Shown here: in pieces, positions 26,260 through 35,123 of the stretch | How the letters are laid out: each line of letters begins with the position of its first letter | Position numbering within the stretch: the stretch's first letter is position 1 | Origin: Lachnospiraceae bacterium | Lineage (GTDB): Bacteria; Bacillota; Clostridia; Lachnospirales; Lachnospiraceae | Direction: 5' to 3' | Length of the DNA: 64,000 nucleotides | NCBI GenBank assembly: GCA_030524635.1 | Contig: JAUNGG010000003.1 | Coordinates: 1-64,000 of the forward strand | The notes under the pieces: model-generated | Told to the model about the DNA's origin: nothing | Databases searched by the model: none | Seen by the model: the letters and a program-made list of their open reading frames with translations, nothing else | Translations under genes and position numbers: made by a program

Positions 26260-27105
26260 TTACAGATTCTTTTTATATTCCGACGGCGCTACCCCGGTCT
26301 GCTTCTTAAACAGCCGGCTGAAATACAGCGGATTATCATACCCAACGATGGCAGCCACCTCTGTCACATTATATTGGGTTGGCTCCAGGAGACGCCGGGC
26401 ATTGGAAATCCTGACGGAGATAATATACTGCATCGGTGTGATTCCGGTATACTGCTTAAAGCTTCGGATAAACCACACGGTACTCCGGTGCATGCCGGCG
26501 GCGTACTCATCGATCACGATCTCTTCATTGTAGTGCTCCGTAAAATACCTGATAGCCGCCTCCATTTCATTTTGCACATGGATGGCCAGCTTGGGGCCGC
26601 CGCTTAGCTGGCGGCTGATCAGGATGAACAGCTGCCGCAGCAGGATCTCCAGTAATTCCTGGTAATGAGGGCGGCACAGCTGCAGTTCCTGGATCATTTC
26701 CTGGAACAGCTTCTGATATCCAGGGGATTTTCCTGTGTAGAATACATAGCCGGTCAGCGGAATATTGCAGCTTTTTAAGATCTTTTTTACCTCTTTTCCT
26801 GTGAAATGGACCCAGAATACTTCTGTCTGGTCTGATCCATAATAGACATACCGCTGCATCTGTTTGGGCTGGTACAGCACCATATGGCCTGCCGTTACCG
26901 TCACATCCTTTCCGTCCAGGAAAAAATGCGCTTTTCCCGCAGCAATATACAAAAGCTGGTAATCGATACGGCCCTTAGGCCGGTAGGTTGGAAGTTTGGG
27001 CCGGGAATACAGCCGGTAGGTCCCGCAGCTTCCCACCACCAAAGGCTTACTCTTATCCATAAAATCCACCAGTGAATGATGCAGATATCCAGAATTTGCA
27101 TACAT
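26260..27105 (-). CDS. AraC family transcriptional regulator (cupin sensor)
   Basis: This 281-aa protein has an N-terminal cupin-like sensor (residues 15-150, with YQLLYIAAGKAHFFLDGK and AGHMVLYQP) and a C-terminal AraC domain (VIDEYAAGMHRSTVWFIRSFKQYTGITPMQYI and VTEVAAIVGYDNPLYFSRLFKK, ending GVAPSEYKK). It is divergent from the sugar ABC operon at 27560, and both promoters share a dyad (27145-27212). It is therefore the likely sugar-responsive regulator of that operon. Confidence 0.93.
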   Translation of the reverse strand: MYANSGYLHHSLVDFMDKSKPLVVGSCGTYRLYSRPKLPTYRPKGRIDYQLLYIAAGKAHFFLDGKDVTVTAGHMVLYQPKQMQRYVYYGSDQTEVFWVHFTGKEVKKILKSCNIPLTGYVFYTGKSPGYQKLFQEMIQELQLCRPHYQELLEILLRQLFILISRQLSGGPKLAIHVQNEMEAAIRYFTEHYNEEIVIDEYAAGMHRSTVWFIRSFKQYTGITPMQYIISVRISNARRLLEPTQYNVTEVAAIVGYDNPLYFSRLFKKQTGVAPSEYKKNL

Positions 27106-27144
27106 TGGATCATTCCCCCCTTTTCAATCGGTATTCTAACCAAA

Positions 27145-27212
27145 ATTATATCATTTTGTGCATGCTTTGTCCAATACAGTTTATGGACACTGAGGCACAA
27201 ATTCCTTATAAT
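27145..27212. promoter_or_regulatory. Divergent promoters sharing one operator dyad
   Basis: Rightward: TGGACA (27184-27189), 17 bp, TATAAT (27207-27212). Leftward: TTGGAC (complement of 27169-27174), 18 bp, TATAAT (complement of 27145-27150). The two -35 boxes lie in the inverted repeat TGTCCA (27168-27173) / TGGACA (27184-27189), itself nested in TTGTGC (27156-27161) / GCACAA (27195-27200). Confidence 0.7.
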
Positions 27213-27218
27213 ATCTAC

Positions 27219-27559
27219 AAGAAAACAGTGTAAGGGGATTCTTGAGGTGATGATTCCGCGATATGATAAAAATTTAAAAAAAGTACATGTAAACACGATG
27301 CCGTATGTGCCTTATGATAATCCCTGCGGGGCTTATATCTGCCAGGTTTAGATAAGCGGACTGCAGCCAAACAGCAGCTTTCAGACATGGTAAGCATGCA
27401 GATTCCGGAATTCCAATGTCTGTAGACTGATAGATCGCTGTGGCCAGGCGACGGCTTTCCCGCAGTGTGAATGTAACTGTTAATGCAGCGGCTCCTGAGG
27501 GCCGCTGTCTCTCCGCAGGCATATTTGCCTGCGAATATTGAAAAGAAAGGAAGGCCGTA
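27219..27559 (+). other. Long 5' leader of the sugar ABC operon
   Basis: About 340 nt separate the predicted start from the permease ATG. I see no established gene in it. It contains a possible 33-codon reading (27250-27351, poor ribosome spacing) and two hairpins near 27484-27506 (CAGCGGC/GCCGCTG) and 27513-27534 (CGCAGGCA/TGCCTGCG). No known riboswitch motif was recognised. Confidence 0.45.
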
Positions 27560-28498
27560 ATGAAAAAAAATAATGCAGTTGTAAAAGGGAATTTAAGAAA
27601 AGAGCTAAAAAAATATTTTCCGTTTTACATGTTTCTGCTCCCATCCCTTCTTCTTGTGTTCCTATTTTGCTACATGCCCATGGAAGGTTTAACCATTGCA
27701 TTTAAGGATTACAAGATGGCAAGGGGAATCGCAGGCAGCGATTGGGTTGGCCTCAAGCACTTCCAGGCATTGTTTACTGATCCTAACTTTTACCGGGTAT
27801 TGGGTAATACGCTGAAGATCAGTATTTTAACGCTGATTACCACATTCCCTGTCACCATCCTGTTTACGCTGCTGGTAAATGAGATCGCAAACCAGAAATT
27901 CAAAAGTGTGATACAGACCATTACATACATGCCTCATTTTCTCTCCTGGGTTGTTGTAGGTACCTTTGTATATCAGCTGTTATCACCTACCGGCGGTGTG
28001 GTAAATGCGATTCTGGTGAAGCTGGGAGTCCTGGAAAATCCGATTTATTTTATGGCTCAGAAGAACATGTTCGTTCCCATCTACCTGATCACAAACCTGT
28101 GGAAGACTACCGGTTACAGCATTGTGATCTATCTGGCTACCATTTCCGGCATCAACACAGCGCTGTATGATGCGGCATCGATTGACGGAGCCAATCGGTT
28201 CCAGCGGATCCTGTACATTACATTACCTGCCATGTTTCCTACCATGTGCACCATGCTGATCCTGAACATCGGAAGCCTGGTGAGCGTTGGCTTTGACCCC
28301 ATCTTTAACTTGTATAATGACGCTACCTATCAGACGGCAGACGTGATCTCCACCTATGTATACCGCAAAGGTATGGTAGAAAGCCGGTATGATTTTTCTA
28401 CTGCGATCGGCCTGTTCCAGAATATCGTCAGTCTGGCGCTGGTTATGATTGCCAACTGGTTTGCACGTAAGGCGAATCCGGAGTACAAGATCATTTAA
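27560..28498 (+). CDS. Sugar ABC transporter permease (LplB type)
   Basis: This 312-aa inner-membrane permease has six hydrophobic helices and the binding-protein-dependent EAA loop (ALYDAASIDGANRFQRILYITLPAM) near residue 215, which contacts the ATPase. The Lpl/YteP type is recognised by LLPSLLLVFLFCYMPMEGL near the N-terminus. AAGGAAGG lies before the ATG. It forms an operon with the next permease, a sialidase-like gene and a lipoprotein. No ATPase gene is present, as is common for this group that uses a shared MsmX-type ATPase. Confidence 0.94.
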   Translation: MKKNNAVVKGNLRKELKKYFPFYMFLLPSLLLVFLFCYMPMEGLTIAFKDYKMARGIAGSDWVGLKHFQALFTDPNFYRVLGNTLKISILTLITTFPVTILFTLLVNEIANQKFKSVIQTITYMPHFLSWVVVGTFVYQLLSPTGGVVNAILVKLGVLENPIYFMAQKNMFVPIYLITNLWKTTGYSIVIYLATISGINTALYDAASIDGANRFQRILYITLPAMFPTMCTMLILNIGSLVSVGFDPIFNLYNDATYQTADVISTYVYRKGMVESRYDFSTAIGLFQNIVSLALVMIANWFARKANPEYKII

Positions 28499-28530
28499 TA
28501 AGACAGTTATGTTTAAGAGGAGGAGGAAGT

Positions 28531-29457
28531 ATGGCACGTAAACCAAAGGAAGAAGTTCCGAGAATGAAAATGAAACAGTCTGCGGGAAGCCGCATCTTTG
28601 ATATCTGCAATGCAGTGCTGATGGTTCTGTTCTGCATTACCGTGATTATTCCCTTCTGGGATGTAGTGGTTCGCTCGTTTTCCAGAGCACAGGATATCTC
28701 CTACATGCACATTAACTTTTTGCCCAAGGTGTGGACACTGGATGCTTACAAATACTGCTTCCAGGATAATGAGATCATCACCGCGTTTCTGATCTCTGTG
28801 TTAAGGACCATCACCGGCACCGTAGTTCATGTGATCGTGTGCTGCATGGCGGCCTACGCTTTGACAAGAACTGAGATGCCCTTTCGAAAGGCGATCACTG
28901 CGATCCTTTTGATCCCCATGTTTTTCTCAGCAGGTATGATCCCGGCCTACCTGAACATGAAGCGGCTGGGCCTGCTGAATAATTTCCTGGTATACATCCT
29001 GCCGTCAGGCTTTTCCATCTACAATACCATTATTATCCGAAACTATTTCTTTTCCATCGATAAGGGAATGGAGGAAGCAGCCAGCATTGACGGGGCATCC
29101 CAGGTGAAGATCTTCACCTCTATCATCATGCCTCTTTCCAAGCCGGTAATCGCCACCGTTGCCTTGTGGCAGATGGTAGGACAGTGGAATGCCTGGTTTG
29201 ACAATATGATCTACTGCCGGCGCAGCGCCAGCTTAACCACCTTACAGTATTTGCTTCGGAGAATGTTGGACAGCCTGACTGCGTCCACCTCTTCCACCGC
29301 ATCCGGCATAGAGGCCATCGGCGCACTGGTGGATACCAATCCGGACACCATCAAGGCGGCGACAACCATCCTTGTGGTGCTGCCCATCGTAGCAGTGTAC
29401 CCGTTCCTGCAGAAATACTTTGTAAAGGGTATTATGGTAGGTGCAGTGAAGGGCTAA
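28531..29457 (+). CDS. Carbohydrate ABC transporter permease (YtcP/LplC type)
   Basis: This 308-aa second permease has six membrane segments and the EAA loop GMEEAASIDGASQVKIFTSIIMPLS near residue 180. It pairs with the LplB-type permease to form the channel. GGAGGAGG lies directly upstream of the ATG. Like its partners, it likely takes up a complex oligosaccharide. Confidence 0.94.
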   Translation: MARKPKEEVPRMKMKQSAGSRIFDICNAVLMVLFCITVIIPFWDVVVRSFSRAQDISYMHINFLPKVWTLDAYKYCFQDNEIITAFLISVLRTITGTVVHVIVCCMAAYALTRTEMPFRKAITAILLIPMFFSAGMIPAYLNMKRLGLLNNFLVYILPSGFSIYNTIIIRNYFFSIDKGMEEAASIDGASQVKIFTSIIMPLSKPVIATVALWQMVGQWNAWFDNMIYCRRSASLTTLQYLLRRMLDSLTASTSSTASGIEAIGALVDTNPDTIKAATTILVVLPIVAVYPFLQKYFVKGIMVGAVKG

Positions 29458-29515
29458 AGAGAAGAACAGATCAAGGGGTGAAGGAGAGAGCAGCAAAAAA
29501 TGGATGGAGGACAAT

Positions 29516-30325
29516 ATGAACAGGGTGGAATTGGGAACCATTGCGGCAGAATTTCCGCCGATACTGGAAGCGAAGAATCCGAGAAACAGCGAGGGAGCGT
29601 TTCTCATGCTGCAGGATGGCAGAATCATCTTTGTATATGGAAGGTTTAAGGGAGAAAGCTGGGCGGACCATGCACCTGCCGATATCTGCCTGGTAACATC
29701 AGAGGATGGAGGCCGTTCCTTTGGAAATGGAAGGATCGTGCTGACTTGTGAGGAGGAGAAGGCAGTAAATATTATGTCTCTTTCCCTGATGAAGATGTCA
29801 AACGGCGATATCGGACTGTTTTATCTGGTGCGGGTCACCTACACCTTGATGCAGCTGTACCTGCGGCGCTCGTCGGACGGAGGGCAAACCTGGAGTGAAC
29901 GGGTATTGTGTACGCCCCAGGAGGGATTTTTCGTGGTCAACAATGACCGGGTGACACGGCTTTCTGACGGAAGGATTCTGATTCCGGCAGCATGCCACAG
30001 AACCGGTGACAGCTTTTTTGACAGCCGTTCTGAGGTGGTGTTCTTTTACTCCGATGATGACGGAGCTACCTGGAACTGCTCGGAGGGCTTTACCGGAGGG
30101 CGGACTCCCTATGTGATGGCGGTCAGCCGGGATAACGGGAAAAGCTTTTCAGAGCCTGCAGCATTTGAAACGGATGAGAACAGCGGATACTGCTACTGTG
30201 CCATTCTTTTCACGGAGGAAGCCATGCTGCTTGGATACAATGCAGGCGGCCCGGAGGATGGAAGCTGTCTTGCCAGGACCAGGATCCGCTGGATTCCCCT
30301 TGCTCAGCTTGAGAAAATTGAATGA
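29516..30325 (+). CDS. Sialidase-like (BNR) protein with an internal deletion
   Basis: This 269-aa protein has BNR/Asp-box motifs (TSEDGGRSF, SSDGGQTW, SDDDGATW, SRDNGKSF) of the six-bladed sialidase family and no signal peptide. From memory, family members run about 340-360 aa; here TWNCSEGFTG joins directly to GRTPYVMAV, removing the blade that holds the EPG-ELxDGR region. CGGAGGGC occurs at 30081-30088 and 30094-30101 at the join, suggesting deletion between short repeats. ATG 29516 is 5 nt after GGAGG. Activity is doubtful. It lies in the sugar ABC operon, perhaps trimming the imported glycan. Confidence 0.78.
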   Translation: MNRVELGTIAAEFPPILEAKNPRNSEGAFLMLQDGRIIFVYGRFKGESWADHAPADICLVTSEDGGRSFGNGRIVLTCEEEKAVNIMSLSLMKMSNGDIGLFYLVRVTYTLMQLYLRRSSDGGQTWSERVLCTPQEGFFVVNNDRVTRLSDGRILIPAACHRTGDSFFDSRSEVVFFYSDDDGATWNCSEGFTGGRTPYVMAVSRDNGKSFSEPAAFETDENSGYCYCAILFTEEAMLLGYNAGGPEDGSCLARTRIRWIPLAQLEKIE

Positions 30326-30397
30326 CAGGAAGAGAGAAGAAAAGGGTTGCTGTGAAGCATACACAGAATGGAAAGAATGAAAAAGGAGAGCGAAGCG

Positions 30398-32062
30398 ATG
30401 AGAAAAAGAATAACAAAGTTAACGGCATTGACCGTATGTGGAGCGATGGTATTAGCAGGCTGTTCCGGTTCTGGCGGTGATTCCGGAAGCAGCGGCGGCG
30501 TGATGGCAGAGCCGGATCCCAATAAGACCTATGATATCAGCTATACCGGACAATGGTGCTTTTCCGATTATGAGGATGGCTCCTATGTGGAGAAGATGAT
30601 CGAGGACGCACTGAATATCAATATCACAGTGGAAAAGGCGGAGACCAGCGATACCATCGATCTGCTGCTGGCTTCCGGTGAGATGCCGGACTGTATGTGG
30701 ACCGAGACCAAGACGCCAAGCTGGATGATGGAGCAGGAGCTGATCCGGACCATTCCCAAGGATATGGTGGAGAAATACTGCCCCAAGCTGATCCAGTACT
30801 ATGAGAAGTATCCGCTGATCTACAAGCAGGTGTTAAATCCTCAGAATGAGGAGGAGTTTAATTATCTGGCCGGCCTTACCTTCCAGTTTGTGGATTACTA
30901 TCTGCCAAGTGATTTTTACCGGTATGACTGGATCGAGAATCTGGGCATCGACCTAGGTGTGAATGTGGAGCAGGTTGCAGACCGTATTTATGTGGCAGAT
31001 GACGGCATTGAGCTGAGCAAGTTTACTGAGATCATGGACGGCTTTGTAAACGGGGATCCTAATAAGAGCGGCAAGCAGGATACTCTGGGCGCTACCGGAG
31101 GTTCCTCTCTTCCAAGCCTTGCCCAGGGGCCGTTCTTCTCTGCTTACGGCTTCTCCACCGATATCAACGATGTAAACGGAAGAGCCGAGTGGTACTATGC
31201 AACCGACCAGTACAAGGAATTTTTAAAGGGCTTCGGCAAGCTGTATGCAAAGAATCTGATCGACCCGGAGATTATCGGAAATGACCGTACCGTGTTCTGG
31301 GATAAGGTAAATACCGGTGTTGTAGGCTACTGGATCACCTCTACCAACGCATTAAACAGCTGGGCGATCGACCGTCCTCCGCTGACTCTTCTGGAGCGGG
31401 ATCCTAACGCAAAGATCCTGGTAACACCAGGCATCAAGCCGGACGGCGGTGAGGTGCGGGCAACCACCAATCCATCTCCGGCATATGGAAAGTTTTATGT
31501 CAATGCCAATGTAAGTGATGAGAAGCTGGCGAAGATTTTACAGTTCTTAAGCTTCAGCTTATTTGGGGATGAGAATGATAAGGACACAACTGCTTCTCTG
31601 TTCTTTGGAGAAAAAGGTGTTGACTGGGAGTGGGATGAGACAGGCGAGATGCCGGTGAAGCTGAATAAGCTGAATTCCGGGGACAAGGGAACCTGGACCT
31701 TCAGCCAGTTTGGCCAGACTGAGCAGGTGACCAAGTGGGTAGGAGAAGAGGCGCTGTTCCAGGCCGGAGGAAAGTACTGGTCCAAGGGCGATAACGGCAC
31801 ATGGCTGAAATGGCAGCACCGTCCCTATAAGGCAGATCTGGCCAACGAGACCGAGTACGAGAATATTTTCCAGGAGATCAAGAGCGACCTGGATGCCTAC
31901 GTATCCAACTACCGGACCCAGGCCATCTTGGGACAGATCGATGTGGACAGCACCTGGAATGAATACCTGGCAGAGCTGGACCGTCTGGGCTACAACCGGA
32001 TGATGGATGAGCTGGAGAAGGTGGAACCAATCGAAGACATTATTGCAGGCTACGACAACTAA
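30398..32062 (+). CDS. Extracellular sugar-binding lipoprotein (LplA type)
   Basis: This 554-aa lipoprotein has a signal peptide ending in the lipobox LAGC (Cys22) and a Gly/Ser linker. The long solute-binding fold is typical of LplA/YtcQ proteins that pair with LplB/YtcP permeases. ATG 30398 (MRKRITKL) follows AAGGAGAG. It binds an oligosaccharide outside the membrane; the exact sugar is unknown. A strong terminator ends the operon just after it. Confidence 0.93.
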   Translation: MRKRITKLTALTVCGAMVLAGCSGSGGDSGSSGGVMAEPDPNKTYDISYTGQWCFSDYEDGSYVEKMIEDALNINITVEKAETSDTIDLLLASGEMPDCMWTETKTPSWMMEQELIRTIPKDMVEKYCPKLIQYYEKYPLIYKQVLNPQNEEEFNYLAGLTFQFVDYYLPSDFYRYDWIENLGIDLGVNVEQVADRIYVADDGIELSKFTEIMDGFVNGDPNKSGKQDTLGATGGSSLPSLAQGPFFSAYGFSTDINDVNGRAEWYYATDQYKEFLKGFGKLYAKNLIDPEIIGNDRTVFWDKVNTGVVGYWITSTNALNSWAIDRPPLTLLERDPNAKILVTPGIKPDGGEVRATTNPSPAYGKFYVNANVSDEKLAKILQFLSFSLFGDENDKDTTASLFFGEKGVDWEWDETGEMPVKLNKLNSGDKGTWTFSQFGQTEQVTKWVGEEALFQAGGKYWSKGDNGTWLKWQHRPYKADLANETEYENIFQEIKSDLDAYVSNYRTQAILGQIDVDSTWNEYLAELDRLGYNRMMDELEKVEPIEDIIAGYDN

Positions 32063-32090
32063 AGGAAAACAGATTTAAGGAACGGCCAGG

Positions 32091-32124
32091 ATCGGGCAGA
32101 TGCAGAAGCATCTGCCCGATTTTT
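32091..32124 (+). terminator. Intrinsic terminator of the sugar ABC operon
   Basis: ATCGGGCAGATGC and GCATCTGCCCGAT form a perfect 13-bp stem with a 4-nt loop followed by TTTTTC. Confidence 0.92.
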
Positions 32125-32232
32125 CATGGTGTTTTCATCATATTCTCATCAAATACCCATTGAAAAGGTGGGAAGATAATGATAGAATAATATTGCTTTG
32201 TTGATTTAAAGTAGAAAAGAAAGAGGATATTG

Positions 32233-33066
32233 ATGAAGGAGAAACAGCAGAATATCATGTATACAAATAAATGCGATACTCACACCCATACCCTTTACTC
32301 CCGCCATGCCTTTTCCACTATTGAGGAAAATGTGAGGGCAGCGGCCCAGCAGGGAATGGAGCTTTTGGCTACCACCGATCATTTCAGCGATATGCTCTAT
32401 CCGGAAGTAACGATCAAGCATTACCAGTATCTGTTCAATCAGACTATGCTGCCCAGAACCTGGCACGGAGTTACCCTGCTGCGGGGCGTTGAGGCAGATA
32501 TCATCGATCTGGAAGGCCGCCTGTTCGGCCATGGCTTTGCTGTGGACCGCAACATTGTGGGAATGCCCTTTAAGACGATTCGGGATCTGGATGAATTCGT
32601 GGCATCGAAACAGGATTATGTGATCGCAAGCGTCCATGGAAGGCGGAATCTGGAAGGCGCCACTGTGGGGCAGCTGACCGATATGTATGTGAAGGCACTG
32701 GAAAATCAAAAGGTGCTGATCCTGGGGCATATCGGACGAAGCGGACTTTCCATTGATGTGGATGCGCTGCTTTCGGCGGCAAAGTCTATGAATAAATTGA
32801 TTGAGCTGAATGAGCACAGCTTTGACAATGGCGGGGAGGCCGGAGTGAAGCGGTGCCGCAGGATCGCAGAGCGGTGTGCCGAGCTGGGAGTCATGGTTTC
32901 CCTGGGAACGGATGCCCATGTGTCCTGCTTTATTGGAAAATTTGACCGGACGCTTCAGCTGCTGGAGGAGATCCATTTCCCTGAGGAACTGATTGCCAGC
33001 CGCAGCCGGGAAAGCTTTCTGGAAGCGCTGAAACGAAGCGGAGTCAGTGATCTGAGTCTGGCGTAA
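32233..33066 (+). CDS. PHP domain phosphatase/phosphoesterase (YcdX-like)
   Basis: This 277-aa PHP hydrolase shows metal-binding motifs in the expected order: CDTHTHTLYS(R)H near residue 16, TTDH near 47, GVEAD near 83, SVHGRR near 130, LGHIGR near 164 and GTDAH near 225. It is a trinuclear metal phosphoesterase of unknown substrate. ATG 32233 follows AGAGGA; a TTG lies one codon earlier. It is followed closely by hydE. Confidence 0.9.
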   Translation: MKEKQQNIMYTNKCDTHTHTLYSRHAFSTIEENVRAAAQQGMELLATTDHFSDMLYPEVTIKHYQYLFNQTMLPRTWHGVTLLRGVEADIIDLEGRLFGHGFAVDRNIVGMPFKTIRDLDEFVASKQDYVIASVHGRRNLEGATVGQLTDMYVKALENQKVLILGHIGRSGLSIDVDALLSAAKSMNKLIELNEHSFDNGGEAGVKRCRRIAERCAELGVMVSLGTDAHVSCFIGKFDRTLQLLEEIHFPEELIASRSRESFLEALKRSGVSDLSLA

Positions 33067-33123
33067 GGATGTTCTATGATTCCAAATGCCGGCCACGGTC
33101 CGCATGAAGGTTTAGGAGTGAAA

Positions 33124-34164
33124 ATGAAGGATATCGTTGAAACGTTTATAAAAGAGCGCCAGCTTACCAGGGAAGAGTATGTGGAGCTGCTGGGCTGCTG
33201 GAATGACCCTTCCGCAGCAGAGCGCCTGGCTGCAGAGGCTGTGAAGATACGGAAACAGTACTACGGCACTAAGGTTTACACCCGAGGTTTGATTGAATTT
33301 ACCAATTACTGTAAAAATAATTGCTATTACTGCGGCATCCGCCATGGAAATCACAATGCCAAGCGGTACCGGCTGACGAAGGAGGAGATCCTGGAATGCT
33401 GCGTGAGCGGCTATGAACTGGGATTTCGTACCTTTGTACTGCAGGGCGGAGAGGATCCCTACTATACCGATGACCGGATGGCGGATATCGTCCGCTCCAT
33501 CAAGGACCGGTATCCCAACTGCGCTGTGACCCTTTCCCTGGGGGAGAGGAGTTACGAAAGCTACAAGCGGCTTCGGGAGGCAGGGGCTGACCGGTATCTG
33601 CTGCGCCATGAGACTGCCAATGAGGAGCATTATGGAAGGCTTCACCCGGCTGAAATGAGCCTGAAGACCAGAAAGGAATGTCTGTATTTCCTGAAGGAGC
33701 TTGGCTATCAGGTAGGCGCCGGTTTTATGGTGGGCTCTCCGGGGCAGCGGCTCCGTGATCTGGCGGAGGATCTGGTGTTTTTAAAGGAGCTGGAGCCTCA
33801 GATGGTAGGAATCGGTCCGTTTATCCCCCATCATGACACGAAATTTGCATCGGAACCGGCAGGCAGTGTGGAATTGACGCTGTATCTGCTGTCCATCATC
33901 CGGATCCTGCTTCCTAAGGTCCTGCTTCCCGCCACCACAGCGCTGGGAACCATGGATCCTAAGGGGCGGGAGAAAGGACTGGCAGTGGGTGCCAATGTGG
34001 TAATGCCCAACCTGTCTCCGGTGAAGAACCGGAAACAGTACGATCTGTATGATAATAAGATCTGTACCGGCGAGGAGGCCGCCGAATGCCGGGGCTGCCT
34101 GGCGCGGCGGGTAGAGTCTGTGGGATATCAGTTAGTCAATGAGCGGGGAGATGCGGTGTCTTGA
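33124..34164 (+). CDS. hydE: [FeFe] hydrogenase maturase HydE (radical SAM)
   Basis: This 346-aa radical SAM enzyme has the cluster motif CKNNCYYC (Cys63, 67, 70) and a second Cys set near residues 313-325 (C-x7-C-x2-C in KICTGEEAAECRGC), which matches the auxiliary cluster of HydE. It builds the dithiolate bridge of the hydrogenase H cluster together with HydF and HydG. ATG 33124 follows AGGAG at 5-nt spacing; ATG 33076 would add 16 residues. No hydF, hydG or hydrogenase gene lies in the window. Confidence 0.93.
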   Translation: MKDIVETFIKERQLTREEYVELLGCWNDPSAAERLAAEAVKIRKQYYGTKVYTRGLIEFTNYCKNNCYYCGIRHGNHNAKRYRLTKEEILECCVSGYELGFRTFVLQGGEDPYYTDDRMADIVRSIKDRYPNCAVTLSLGERSYESYKRLREAGADRYLLRHETANEEHYGRLHPAEMSLKTRKECLYFLKELGYQVGAGFMVGSPGQRLRDLAEDLVFLKELEPQMVGIGPFIPHHDTKFASEPAGSVELTLYLLSIIRILLPKVLLPATTALGTMDPKGREKGLAVGANVVMPNLSPVKNRKQYDLYDNKICTGEEAAECRGCLARRVESVGYQLVNERGDAVS

Positions 34165-34266
34165 TATTTATGCATCTTTGTGGTATAGTACAGAAAGCAA
34201 AAAGCAGGAAGCTTGATCTGTTTTTTGCGGCAATACCACGAGAAACAGGAGGATGCAGAGGATATT

Positions 34267-35034
34267 ATGGTAGAGAAATGGGAAATTACCATACCGGAAT
34301 TGACAGGTGAGGAGGTTCGCCGTGCCTATATTTACCTGCCGGAATCCTATGAATATGAGCCGGACAAACGGTACCCGGTATTATATATGTTTGACGGACA
34401 CAATGTATTTTTTGATGAGGATGCCACCTATGGGAAGAGCTGGGGAATGAAGGAATACATGGATTTCACAGAGACCCAGGTGATCGTCGCAGCAGTAGAG
34501 TGCAATCACAGCCCAGACCATGGGCGTTTGAAGGAGTATTCTCCATTTTCCTTCCAGGATCCTTATTTCGGAAAGATAACAGGCCGTGGGAAAAAGACCA
34601 TGGACTGGATGGTGAATACCTTTAAGAAGGAGATCGACAGCAATTACCGCACCCTGCCTGACCGGAAGCATACCTGGATTGCAGGCAGCTCCATGGGAGG
34701 CCTGATGAGCGTATATGCCCTGATCAAGTACAACCGGGTGTTTTCTAAGGCGGCGGCATTGTCCCCGTCCTTGTGGACAGCGGCAGATAAGATCGAGGAT
34801 ATGATCCTTCGGACCAGGATCCGGAAAAACACTGTTTTATACATGGATTACGGTCAGAAGGAGATGAACAATCATCCTCAGATGATGAAGAGCTTCGGCA
34901 GAACGGCTGCACAGCTGATGGAGCGGGGCGTGCTGCTGGACTGCCGGATCATCCCAGGCGGTACCCACAGCGAGGCAAGCTGGGAGAAGCAGATCCCCTT
35001 CTTTATGAATACACTGCTGTATGAAGAAAGCTGA
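34267..35034 (+). CDS. Alpha/beta-hydrolase esterase (Fes/esterase-D type)
   Basis: This 255-aa alpha/beta hydrolase has the nucleophile elbow GSSMGG (Ser near residue 139), a conserved YMFDGHNVFFDE oxyanion region near 40, and a late His in PGGTHSEASWE. It has no signal peptide. ATG 34267 (MVEKWEI) follows AGAGGA; a TTG at 34213 is less likely. It is followed by a second, unrelated-looking esterase and an ATP-grasp gene, suggesting joint action on one metabolite. The substrate is unknown. Confidence 0.88.
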   Translation: MVEKWEITIPELTGEEVRRAYIYLPESYEYEPDKRYPVLYMFDGHNVFFDEDATYGKSWGMKEYMDFTETQVIVAAVECNHSPDHGRLKEYSPFSFQDPYFGKITGRGKKTMDWMVNTFKKEIDSNYRTLPDRKHTWIAGSSMGGLMSVYALIKYNRVFSKAAALSPSLWTAADKIEDMILRTRIRKNTVLYMDYGQKEMNNHPQMMKSFGRTAAQLMERGVLLDCRIIPGGTHSEASWEKQIPFFMNTLLYEES

Positions 35035-35123
35035 TACAAATAGATACAGGCATTTGCAGAATTATGCATAAGAATATGCCAAAAACATCGCGGCTGCAGT
35101 CGATGACGGAATGGAGGAGTATT

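Noticed and set aside
27250-27351. 33-codon reading in the leader of the sugar ABC operon
   Set aside because: The GAGG site is only about 2 nt from the ATG and no family is recognised, so it is not called as a gene.
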